A DNA stretch of 14,099 nucleotides from Desulfobulbaceae bacterium. Its GTDB lineage: Bacteria; Desulfobacterota; Desulfobulbia; Desulfobulbales; Desulfocapsaceae. The notes under the pieces were generated by a model. It was not told the DNA's origin, did no database searches, and saw only the letters and a list, made by a program, of their open reading frames with translations. The DNA lies in contig JAMOMO010000123.1 of assembly GCA_027067035.1 (NCBI GenBank), positions 1 to 14,099 of the forward strand, in the 5' to 3' direction. The position numbers were made by a program, and so were the translations under genes. Positions 7,320-13,261 of this stretch are shown one piece after another (position 1 is the stretch's first letter; each line of letters starts with the position of its first letter).

Positions 7320-7672
7320 GCCGAGCCTCCTTCCGATGCAGCAGCGGTGTCCAGGACACCTGAGCTGATTGTATATGACTCATTCACGTCACTGACAAAA
7401 ATCTTGCCATCACCAAAGGCGCCCTTGGTGTCGGTACGTGCAGTCTTCATTATGGTATCTATGACAAAATCCTTGTCCGCCGCGTTGATAACACTCATCA
7501 GCATGGTCTTGGGAATTTCGTCATAGGTCACTTCACCGATTTTGATGCCGCGCTGCTTGCCGCGACCCGCCACTGAATATTTTGTAACAGCCGGAAATCC
7601 TGCATCCATAAGGGATGCAAGCACTGCATCCGATTTCTCCGGCCTGACAATGGCACGAATCATAATCATCAT
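7316..7672 (-). CDS. nifI1: PII-like nitrogenase regulator NifI1
   Basis: A 118-residue PII-family protein. The N-terminus MIRAIVRPEKSDAVLASLMDAG and the T-loop region with YSVAGRGKQRGIKIGEVTYDEIPK (about 32-55) are characteristic of NifI1, followed by GAFGDGKIFVSDVNESYTI near the C-terminus. It is the partner of NifI2 in reversible inhibition of nitrogenase. Several Met codons lie at the start (7672, 7669, 7663); the ATG at 7672 is taken because GGAG is 7 nt upstream. It lies 112 bp after nifH, a gap that holds a hairpin, which probably lowers its expression relative to nifH. Confidence 0.95.
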   Translation of the reverse strand: MMIMIRAIVRPEKSDAVLASLMDAGFPAVTKYSVAGRGKQRGIKIGEVTYDEIPKTMLMSVINAADKDFVIDTIMKTARTDTKGAFGDGKIFVSDVNESYTISSGVLDTAAASEGGSA

Positions 7673-7760
7673 ATTTTCTCTCCTGTCTTTTCTTTTTTCT
7701 GTTTATCAGTTTCTGCTTTTATATCCCCGGACAGGCCTCAGGTGGTATTCTTCAAAACTG

Positions 7761-7782
7761 CCCGGTTACGAACTTTTCCGGG
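7761..7782 (-). other. Hairpin after nifH, possible partial terminator
   Basis: Three nucleotides after the nifH stop, the minus strand has CCCGG and CCGGG around a 12-nt loop, followed within a few bases by TTTT. The 5-bp GC stem with a short U-run is weak for full termination but suits partial termination or protection of the nifH 3' end. Excess nifH message over nifDK is common in diazotrophs. Confidence 0.5.
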
Positions 7783-7784
7783 AA

Positions 7785-8609
7785 TCAGTTCATCAGTCCG
7801 AATTCCATAAGCAGACTCTCAAGCTCCTCTATCTCCATGGGAGTCGGAACCACGAACTTCTCATTCTTGTCAATGGCTTTGGCCAGACCTCGATACTCAT
7901 CGGCCTGATCAACATCCGGGTCCCAGTCAATGACTGTCTGGCGGTTGATCTCAGCGCGCTGCACATCGTTGTGACGCGGCACAAAGTGGATCATGTGGGT
8001 TCCCAGTTTTTCAGCAAACTTTTCAATCATCTCCTGCTCATTATCAACCATTCTTGAGTTACAGATCAGGCCGCCAAGCCGCACCTTTCCGGTCTGGGCA
8101 AATTTTCTGATTCCCTTGCTGATATTATTGGCTGCGTACATGGCCATCATCTCACCTGAAACAACAATGTAGATCTCTTCAGCCTTTCCATCGCGAATGG
8201 GCATGGCAAAACCACCGCAGACCACATCTCCCAGGACATCATAGAAGGCATAATCCAGTCCCACACTCTCCTCGTAGGCACCAAGTGATTCCAGCATATT
8301 GATGGAGGTGATAATTCCGCGGCCGGCACATCCAACCCCGGGCTCAGGACCACCCGACTCCACACAGAGAACACCGCCGTAGCCCTCTTTTCTGATGTCG
8401 TCAAGTTCCACATCCTCCCCTTCCTCACGCAGGGTATCAAGAACCGATTTCTGGGCCAGTCCGCCAAGCATCAGCCTGGTGGAATCCGCCTTGGGATCAC
8501 AGCCGACTATCATTACCTTTCTTCCCATTTCCACCAGTCCCGCCACTGTATTCTGGGTGGTTGTTGATTTTCCGATTCCGCCTTTTCCGTAGATAGCTAC
8601 TTTTCTCAT
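7785..8609 (-). CDS. nifH: Nitrogenase iron protein (dinitrogenase reductase)
   Basis: This homodimeric ATPase carries a [4Fe-4S] cluster and donates electrons one at a time to NifDK; it is also needed for cofactor maturation. It has 274 residues, the normal length. The P-loop GKGGIGKS spans residues 8-15. The cluster ligands are Cys94 (GVGCAGRGI) and Cys131 (DVVCGGFAMP). Arg97 in CAGRG is the residue that DraT ADP-ribosylates in some bacteria; no draTG is seen here, and NifI1/NifI2 probably do this job instead. The ATG at 8609 has AGGAG 6 nt upstream. It is the first gene of the leftward nif operon, with the putative sigma-54 promoter about 100 bp upstream. Confidence 0.98.
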   Translation of the reverse strand: MRKVAIYGKGGIGKSTTTQNTVAGLVEMGRKVMIVGCDPKADSTRLMLGGLAQKSVLDTLREEGEDVELDDIRKEGYGGVLCVESGGPEPGVGCAGRGIITSINMLESLGAYEESVGLDYAFYDVLGDVVCGGFAMPIRDGKAEEIYIVVSGEMMAMYAANNISKGIRKFAQTGKVRLGGLICNSRMVDNEQEMIEKFAEKLGTHMIHFVPRHNDVQRAEINRQTVIDWDPDVDQADEYRGLAKAIDKNEKFVVPTPMEIEELESLLMEFGLMN

Positions 8610-8692
8610 GATATTCTCCTTCCGTAATCTGTGGGCAGCATCTCTTCCGCTGCCATGTTATTGGCAAATTCTCTTTTCCAAGAGATTATCCG

Positions 8693-8708
8693 TGTACCGT
8701 CTGTCACA
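8693..8708. promoter_or_regulatory. NifA-site-like sequence TGT-N10-ACA near the nifH transcription start
   Basis: TGT at 8693-8695 and ACA at 8706-8708 are separated by exactly 10 bases, which meets the NifA upstream activator consensus. It overlaps or lies just downstream of the predicted nifH transcription start instead of 80-150 bp upstream, so it may be a chance match, or the promoter assignment may be wrong. Confidence 0.3.
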
Positions 8709-8717
8709 ACTCCTCTC

Positions 8718-8732
8718 TCAATTTACATGCCA
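8718..8732 (-). promoter_or_regulatory. Putative sigma-54 promoter of nifH
   Basis: The minus strand reads TGGCATGTAAATTGA. It has the -24 GG and TGGCA core, 10-nt spacing and TTG at -12, but the last consensus base is A where C is expected. Transcription would start near 8706, giving a leader of about 100 nt before nifH. It is the best match on this strand upstream of nifH, but it is not perfect. Confidence 0.55.
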
Positions 8733-8926
8733 CTTCCATGACAATCGTAATAAACACGCTCTTTCGGAAAGATAGACCAAGAAATACTTTTTATACTCTC
8801 CACCACAAGGGAACCTCTTTGGTGCCAAAGACGACATTATGGAACAAAGCGGACAAAAAGGTAGTTCCCCGCCGTACAATGGAGAATTATTCCCACTCAT
8901 CACTCAGATACAAAGATCCTCCAATA

Positions 8927-8942
8927 TGTATAAAATGAGACA
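8927..8942. promoter_or_regulatory. NifA upstream activator site (TGT-N10-ACA)
   Basis: TGT at 8927-8929 and ACA at 8940-8942 match the NifA binding consensus exactly, with an AT-rich 10-bp centre. It lies about 135-150 bp upstream of the predicted nifA start and about 220-235 bp upstream of the predicted nifH start. It could serve either promoter through DNA looping; the distance suits nifA autoactivation slightly better. Confidence 0.6.
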
Positions 8943-9048
8943 AAAACGTATAACCGGTCGCCGTACTACTGACATTTTTGTCATACTTGTCGTTAGGCAC
9001 TCGGCTGCCCATTCTTCTTTACCCTGTAATTTCATCATGTTAACCGAA

Positions 9049-9064
9049 TGGCACTGTTTGTGCT
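9049..9064 (+). promoter_or_regulatory. Sigma-54 (-24/-12) promoter of nifA
   Basis: The plus strand reads TGGCACTGTTTGTGCT, with the invariant GG (9050-9051) and GC (9062-9063) separated by exactly 10 nt and a perfect TGGCAC at -24. Transcription should begin near 9075, about 32 nt before the nifA ATG, which leaves room for its ribosome site. This implies that nifA itself is RpoN-dependent and driven by NtrC-like or NifA activation. Confidence 0.75.
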
Positions 9065-9106
9065 TAGAAGAGAGTCTGAAGACAACACGAAAACAGGAGA
9101 CTGAAA

Positions 9107-10708
9107 ATGATGTCAGATAGCCTCACCGGCCCTTCATTTCCCACCATTCATCATGTGGAAACACTTAAAATCCAGGCACTGTCCGAGATATGCAAACTCA
9201 TCGGCCGCGCCGTCCACCTTGACACCACCCTGGGCCGCATTCTACAGGTACTCCATGATATACTGAAAATGGAAAGGGCCACCCTGGTCCTCCTGGATCC
9301 CAACAGAAAGCAACTCTCCATCAAGGCATCATACGGCCTCAGTGTGGAAGAGGAGCAGCGGGGAAGATATGGCCTGTCAGAGGGGATATGCGGTCAGATT
9401 TTTCAGTCCGGTTCCGCCTGTATTGTTCCGGATATTCACAGTGAACCACTCTTTCTCAACCGGACAGGTGCACGGAGCCGGATCAGAAAGGAAGAACACT
9501 CCTTTCTGGGGGTCCCGGTGAAAGTGGAGGAAAACCCGGTGGGTGTCCTCACCGTTGATCGCCTCTTCGGACCGGAAATATCCTTTGAAGAGGATATGAG
9601 CTTTCTGGAGATCCTGGCTACCCTTATCGGCCAGTTTCTTGTACTGCACCACGCCATTGCCAGGCAGGAAGAACGGCTCAAGGCTGAAAACAAATCCTTG
9701 AAAGCCGAACTGCACAGTCGTTTCAACCGCCACTACATCATCGGCAACTCGGAACCCATGCAGGAGGTGTACTGGACCATAGAAAAGGTGGCACCGAGTC
9801 AGGCAACCGTTCTCCTTCTCGGTGAATCCGGAACCGGTAAGGAACTTGCCGCCCGTGCCATTCACGAGGCAAGCAGCCGCAATGAGATGCCCTTTATCAA
9901 GATCAACTGTGCAGCCCTTCCTGAAAACCTCCTTGAAAGCGAACTTTTCGGCCATGACAAAGGTGCCTTCACCGGGGCAAGCAGTGCCAAACCGGGACGA
10001 TTTGAACTGGCCGACGGTGGTACCATTTTCCTTGACGAGATAGGAGAGCTTCCCCTGCTCCTCCAGGCCAAACTGCTGCGGGTCCTCCAGGAAAAACAGT
10101 TTGAACGCATCGGCGGCACCCGTACCCTTACCGTTGATGTGCGAATCATTGCAGCAACCAACGTGAACCTGCAGAGCAATGTGGATCACGGACTGTTTCG
10201 CAGTGATCTCTATTACCGCTTAAATGTGCTCCCCCTGAATCTCCCGGCCCTGCGTCATCGCCGTGATGATATTCCGCTGCTCATTGAACATTTCCTCCTT
10301 TCAAGCAACGACAGGAACGACAAGAGTGTCATGCTCAGCAGCTCGGCCCTTGACTTTCTCTGCAGTTACGACTGGCCCGGAAACGTTCGCGAGCTGCAGA
10401 ACCTCATTGAGCGTATTGTGATCCTTGCCGATGATCCGGTCATTATGCCTGACAATCTTCAGGAACACATGACCTTCAACCCGAGGGCCGACCCCCCCGT
10501 TGAGCCTGCCGCCGCTGCCCAGTCCCCCCCCATGGTGAGCCACGGCTCCCTCCAGGACATCGAACGAAAGGAAATTGAGGCCTCTCTCAGGCGTAATGGC
10601 TGGGTTCAGGCCCGGGCCGCACGGGAGCTTGGCCTCACCCAGCGCCAGATCGGCTACCGCATAAAGAAATTCAAACTTGAGAAACCACGCTTTGCCCTTG
10701 AACAGTAG
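9107..10708 (+). CDS. nifA: Sigma-54-dependent transcriptional activator NifA
   Basis: A 533-residue enhancer-binding protein that activates nif promoters with RpoN. An N-terminal GAF domain (about residues 38-180) is joined through a charged helix (185-205) to the AAA+ domain. Walker A is GESGTGKE (239-246), the sigma-54 contact loop is GAFTGA (286-291), and Walker B is GGTIFLDEIGEL (304-315). A Fis-type helix-turn-helix (about 499-522, with ARELGLTQRQIGYRIKK) binds TGT-N10-ACA sites. The start at 9107 has AGGAG 7 nt upstream; a second ATG at 9110 follows directly. The linker after the AAA+ domain lacks the cysteine cluster of oxygen-sensitive rhizobial NifA, and no nifL is in the window. 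The gene is divergent from nifH, which fits control of that operon. Confidence 0.95.
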   Translation: MMSDSLTGPSFPTIHHVETLKIQALSEICKLIGRAVHLDTTLGRILQVLHDILKMERATLVLLDPNRKQLSIKASYGLSVEEEQRGRYGLSEGICGQIFQSGSACIVPDIHSEPLFLNRTGARSRIRKEEHSFLGVPVKVEENPVGVLTVDRLFGPEISFEEDMSFLEILATLIGQFLVLHHAIARQEERLKAENKSLKAELHSRFNRHYIIGNSEPMQEVYWTIEKVAPSQATVLLLGESGTGKELAARAIHEASSRNEMPFIKINCAALPENLLESELFGHDKGAFTGASSAKPGRFELADGGTIFLDEIGELPLLLQAKLLRVLQEKQFERIGGTRTLTVDVRIIAATNVNLQSNVDHGLFRSDLYYRLNVLPLNLPALRHRRDDIPLLIEHFLLSSNDRNDKSVMLSSSALDFLCSYDWPGNVRELQNLIERIVILADDPVIMPDNLQEHMTFNPRADPPVEPAAAAQSPPMVSHGSLQDIERKEIEASLRRNGWVQARAARELGLTQRQIGYRIKKFKLEKPRFALEQ

Positions 10709-10726
10709 CCATCCATCGTATTCTCC

Positions 10727-10755
10727 TTTACAGTCGATATGTTTTACTGTACATA
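10727..10755 (+). promoter_or_regulatory. Possible sigma-70 promoter for modE
   Basis: TTTACA (10727-10732) matches five of six -35 positions, and TACATA (10750-10755) is a weak -10 at 17-bp spacing. If used, transcription would start at or within a few bases of the modE ATG, giving a leaderless message. The inverted repeat at 10733-10760 covers the spacer and the -10, as expected for a repressed promoter. Confidence 0.3.
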
Positions 10756-10760
10756 TCGAC
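10733..10760. promoter_or_regulatory. Perfect inverted repeat, probable ModE operator
   Basis: GTCGATATGT (10733-10742) and ACATATCGAC (10751-10760) are exact inverted copies separated by 8 bp. The half-site, CG followed by an AT-rich TATx core, resembles known ModE palindromes, and it sits directly in front of modE and the mod operon. It ends two bases before the modE start codon. In a read-through transcript it would also fold into a 10-bp RNA hairpin. Confidence 0.72.
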
Positions 10761-10761
10761 T

Positions 10762-11133
10762 ATGGGACGAAAAAAGAAACAGAGCCACACCAGACCGGGC
10801 TGGCATGGGCGGCTATGGCTTGAGGGTGATGAGGGGACTTTTATCGGCTACGGGCGGGCGGTTCTCCTTGAAAAAATCCAGCTCCACGGCTCCATTGCCA
10901 GGGCGGCAACGGAGATGAGAATGTCCTACAAGCATGCCTGGAACCTCGTGGAATCCATGAATCGTCAGGCGGGATCCCCGGTGGTTATTACCAGGCGGGG
11001 CGGCAGTCATGGTGGAGGGGCAGGCCTGACGGACACCGGACTGAACCTGCTGCAGCTGTTCTGGAGAGTTCAGAAAAAAATGGAAGCAATTCTTGATGAG
11101 GAGAGTGTTACGTGGCTTCAAAAAGACGCATGA
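10762..11133 (+). CDS. modE: ModE-type molybdate-dependent regulator, HTH domain only
   Basis: A 123-residue protein equal to the N-terminal winged helix-turn-helix half of ModE. GYGRAVLLEKIQLHGSIARA (about 29-48) and MSYKHAWNLVESMN (54-67) match the ModE recognition helices (compare LLKHIALSGSISQGAKDAGISYKSAW in E. coli). The basic, Gly-rich TRRGGSHGGGAGLTDTG (77-93) is the typical ModE wing. The C-terminal pair of TOBE/Mop domains that bind molybdate in E. coli ModE is absent, so how it senses molybdate is unclear. The N-terminus adds a basic tail (GRKKKQSHTR). The ATG at 10762 has no Shine-Dalgarno sequence, because the palindrome occupies that space. It follows nifA by 53 bp with no terminator between, and leads modABC. 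Confidence 0.9.
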   Translation: MGRKKKQSHTRPGWHGRLWLEGDEGTFIGYGRAVLLEKIQLHGSIARAATEMRMSYKHAWNLVESMNRQAGSPVVITRRGGSHGGGAGLTDTGLNLLQLFWRVQKKMEAILDEESVTWLQKDA

Positions 11134-11870
11134 AAACATCGTCCCTGCCGGCTTTCAGTCTGTTTCTTGTCTTATTGTGCACAGCCGCGCCGGCAGCGGC
11201 GGAAAAGCTCTTTATCGCCTCTGCTGCAAACTTTATCCGGCCCCTTGAAGAACTGAGCAGCATCTACCGGCAGCAGAAGGGTACAACAAGCACTCTGAGT
11301 TACGGCTCTTCCGGAAAACTCTACGCCCAGCTGCTGCAGGGTGCCCCCTATGACATGTTCCTCTCTGCCGACAAGGACCGCCCTCAGCTCCTCTACGAAA
11401 AAGGGCTCTGTGAAGCCCCTTTTCAATACAGTGCAGGGCAGGTGGTGCTCTGGAGCAGGTATACATATCCAGCCTCCTCATCATGGCAGGAGGTCATTCT
11501 GCAGGGAGATGGCAGGATAGCCCTTTCCAACCCCGACACCGCACCTTACGGAGAAATCCCCATGCGGACCCTGCAGCAGTTGCATCTGCTGCAGAGTCTG
11601 GAGTCGCGCCTGGTCTACGGCCAGTCCGTGGGCCAGAGCTTTCTCTTTGCCCGCAGCGGGGCGGCCCGCTTTGCCTTCATCGCATTATCGCAGGCAATAT
11701 CCCCCGAAGGACAAAAAGGACACTACTGGTCAATTCCGGAGAGCAACCCTGTGGAACAGTGGGGCTGTATCACAACACACAGCAGACATGCGGATCTTGC
11801 CAGAGACTTCCAGTCCTTTCTTACAACTGAATCCACCCGGGCACTTATCCGCAGACACGGCTATCTCTGA
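11112..11870 (+). CDS. modA: Molybdate ABC transporter, substrate-binding protein
   Basis: A periplasmic protein of 252 residues that captures molybdate (possibly also tungstate) for ModBC. The signal peptide has a basic start (KRRMK), a hydrophobic core around residues 12-25 and an Ala-rich cleavage region ending near AAA-E31. Anion-binding segments are visible: SAANFIRPLEEL after the leader, YGSSGKLYAQLLQGAPYDMF with its Ser-Ser pair, NPDTAPYGEIPM and YGQSVGQSFLFARSG. The GTG at 11112 is chosen because AGGAG lies 8 nt upstream; the ATG at 11130 would give an ATGA overlap with the modE stop but has no ribosome site at proper distance. It overlaps the end of modE and is one base from modB. 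Confidence 0.93.
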   Translation: MASKRRMKTSSLPAFSLFLVLLCTAAPAAAEKLFIASAANFIRPLEELSSIYRQQKGTTSTLSYGSSGKLYAQLLQGAPYDMFLSADKDRPQLLYEKGLCEAPFQYSAGQVVLWSRYTYPASSSWQEVILQGDGRIALSNPDTAPYGEIPMRTLQQLHLLQSLESRLVYGQSVGQSFLFARSGAARFAFIALSQAISPEGQKGHYWSIPESNPVEQWGCITTHSRHADLARDFQSFLTTESTRALIRRHGYL

Positions 11871-11871
11871 T

Positions 11872-12534
11872 ATGGACTACACACCACTCATCCTCTCCCT
11901 GCAGCTGGCCGGGGTAACCACCATACTTCTGCTGCTCTTTGCAGCACCGCTTGCCTATGTCCTTGTCTTTTATCCCATGCGGGGCATCACCTTCGTGGAA
12001 TCACTGCTGGGCCTGCCTCTGGTACTTCCCCCCACGGTTTTCGGTTTTTTTCTCCTCATGGTCATGGGGCCGGAAGGGGTGGTTGGTCGCCTGCATCAGA
12101 ATGCCCTTGGCAGTCCCCTCATATTCACATTCGGCGGTATCGTCATAGCCGCCATGCTCCACGGAATTCCCTATGCGGTCCAGCCACTCAAAGGAACCTT
12201 TGCCAAACTTGACCGCCGCCTCCTGGAATCAGCCTCTGTGCTGGGCTGTTCACGCTCATCCGCCTTTTTCAGGGTTGTACTGCCAAACTCCCTGCCGGGA
12301 ATCGCCAGTGCAGCCATCCTCTGCTTTGCCCATACCATGGGAGAATTCGGAGTGATCCTCATGATCGGCGGATCCATTCCTGGTGAAACCAAGGTGGCCT
12401 CCATTGCCGTTTTTGAATACGTGGAGGCCATGCGCTACCAGGAGGCCTGGCAGCTCTCCATTGCCCTGCTTCTGGTTTCTTACACCATCCTGCTTGCCGT
12501 GAATCTCCTTGAGAGGAAAAACCATGCCGCTTGA
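11872..12534 (+). CDS. modB: Molybdate ABC transporter, permease
   Basis: A 220-residue inner-membrane permease with about five or six transmembrane segments, starting with LILSLQLAGVTTILLLLFAA. The LPLVLPPTVFGFFLL stretch is highly typical of ModB. The EAA loop that contacts ModC is DRRLLESASVLGCSRSSAFF followed by RVVLPNSLPGI (about residues 116-146). FAHTMGEFGVILMIGGSIPGET is another family signature. The frame is open well upstream inside modA, but the ATG at 11872, one base after the modA stop, gives the normal N-terminus. There is no clear ribosome site there, so translation is probably coupled to modA. The gene overlaps modC by 11 bp. Confidence 0.93.
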   Translation: MDYTPLILSLQLAGVTTILLLLFAAPLAYVLVFYPMRGITFVESLLGLPLVLPPTVFGFFLLMVMGPEGVVGRLHQNALGSPLIFTFGGIVIAAMLHGIPYAVQPLKGTFAKLDRRLLESASVLGCSRSSAFFRVVLPNSLPGIASAAILCFAHTMGEFGVILMIGGSIPGETKVASIAVFEYVEAMRYQEAWQLSIALLLVSYTILLAVNLLERKNHAA

Positions 12535-13258
12535 AGCCAGACTCAGAAAAGAACTCTCCAACTTCCAGCTGGATATCAGCTTCTCCTGCCCGGCAGGAGA
12601 GCTGCTCACTCTGGCAGGACCTTCGGGATCGGGAAAAACCACTATTATTCGTATCCTGGCAGGACTCGACACCCCGGACTCTGGAAGCATTCAACTGGCT
12701 TCCAGGACCCTCTATGACAGCAGAAAAAAGATCAGACTCAATACACAAAGCAGAAAGCTTGGCTATGTCTTTCAGGAGGCCAGCCTCTTTCCCCATCTCT
12801 CTGTCTCTCAAAATGTGGCCTTTGGCTGCAAGACCCCTTCCCTGGTACCGGCTCTTCTTGATCTCATGGAAATACCTCAGCTCGCCGACAGAAAGCCCGC
12901 CCGCATATCAGGAGGAGAACGCCAGCGGGCGGCCCTTGCACAGGCCCTGGCTTCGGAACCGGAACTGCTGCTCCTTGACGAGCCCTTTTCAGCACTGGAT
13001 ATCAAGACCAGACACTCTCTGCAGCAGAAGATTCTCCGTATCAAGGAACAGCTGAACATCCCCATCATCCTGGTGACCCACGACCTGCAGGAGGCTGCTG
13101 TTCTCAGTGACCGGATTGTGGCTATGGAGGAGGGAAAGAGAAGTGACGGATGGCTGAAACGTTTTGACGGCACGGTTCTTCCCGTGAGCGACAGAAACGC
13201 AGCAGATCACCTGACAGCCATCAAACAGCTGCCGGGTGATCTCTCATCAACGGCCTAA
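12524..13258 (+). CDS. modC: Molybdate ABC transporter, ATP-binding protein without TOBE domain
   Basis: A 244-residue ABC ATPase that powers molybdate import with ModB. Walker A is GPSGSGKTT (about 33-41), the Q-loop is YVFQEASLFPHLSV, the signature is ISGGERQ with Ile in place of the common Leu, Walker B is LLLLDEPFSALD, and the H-loop is ILVTHD. The usual ModC has about 350 residues with a C-terminal TOBE domain that binds molybdate and controls transport; here only about 30-40 residues follow the ATPase core. The ATG at 12524 has GAGAGG 7 nt upstream; the frame is open further upstream from a TTG at 12509, but that lacks such a site. It ends 3 bp from the convergent gene. Confidence 0.92.
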   Translation: MPLEARLRKELSNFQLDISFSCPAGELLTLAGPSGSGKTTIIRILAGLDTPDSGSIQLASRTLYDSRKKIRLNTQSRKLGYVFQEASLFPHLSVSQNVAFGCKTPSLVPALLDLMEIPQLADRKPARISGGERQRAALAQALASEPELLLLDEPFSALDIKTRHSLQQKILRIKEQLNIPIILVTHDLQEAAVLSDRIVAMEEGKRSDGWLKRFDGTVLPVSDRNAADHLTAIKQLPGDLSSTA

Positions 13259-13261
13259 AGC

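Larger units (their letters stand above)
8610..9106. promoter_or_regulatory. Divergent nifH/nifA control region
   Basis: This 497-bp stretch contains no convincing gene; the small open frames in it have no ribosome site or recognisable product. It holds a sigma-54-type promoter on each strand, a consensus NifA activator site between them, a second activator-like site near the nifH start of transcription, and two short perfect dyads (CTTTGG-TG-CCAAAG at 8817-8830 and TGACA-N4-TGTCA at 8970-8983). The layout, with activator sites between divergent promoters, is a usual arrangement for nif regulation. Confidence 0.8.

Noticed and set aside
8815..8827. TGGCAC on the minus strand as the nifH sigma-54 promoter
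   Set aside because: The -24 half is perfect, but the -12 region reads AGGT in place of TTGC, so the element at 8718-8732 is preferred.
8718..8938. Short open frames on both strands between nifH and nifA
   Set aside because: They lie across the promoter elements, have no ribosome sites and no recognisable product.
9377..10189. 270-codon open frame on the minus strand inside nifA
   Set aside because: It is antisense to the conserved AAA+ domain, has no recognisable domain and no ribosome site, and nifA on the plus strand is certain.
10706..10736. Minus-strand mini-frame with AAAGGAG before an ATG just past the nifA stop
   Set aside because: It would encode only about 20 residues antisense to the end of nifA, and the purine-rich site is probably chance.
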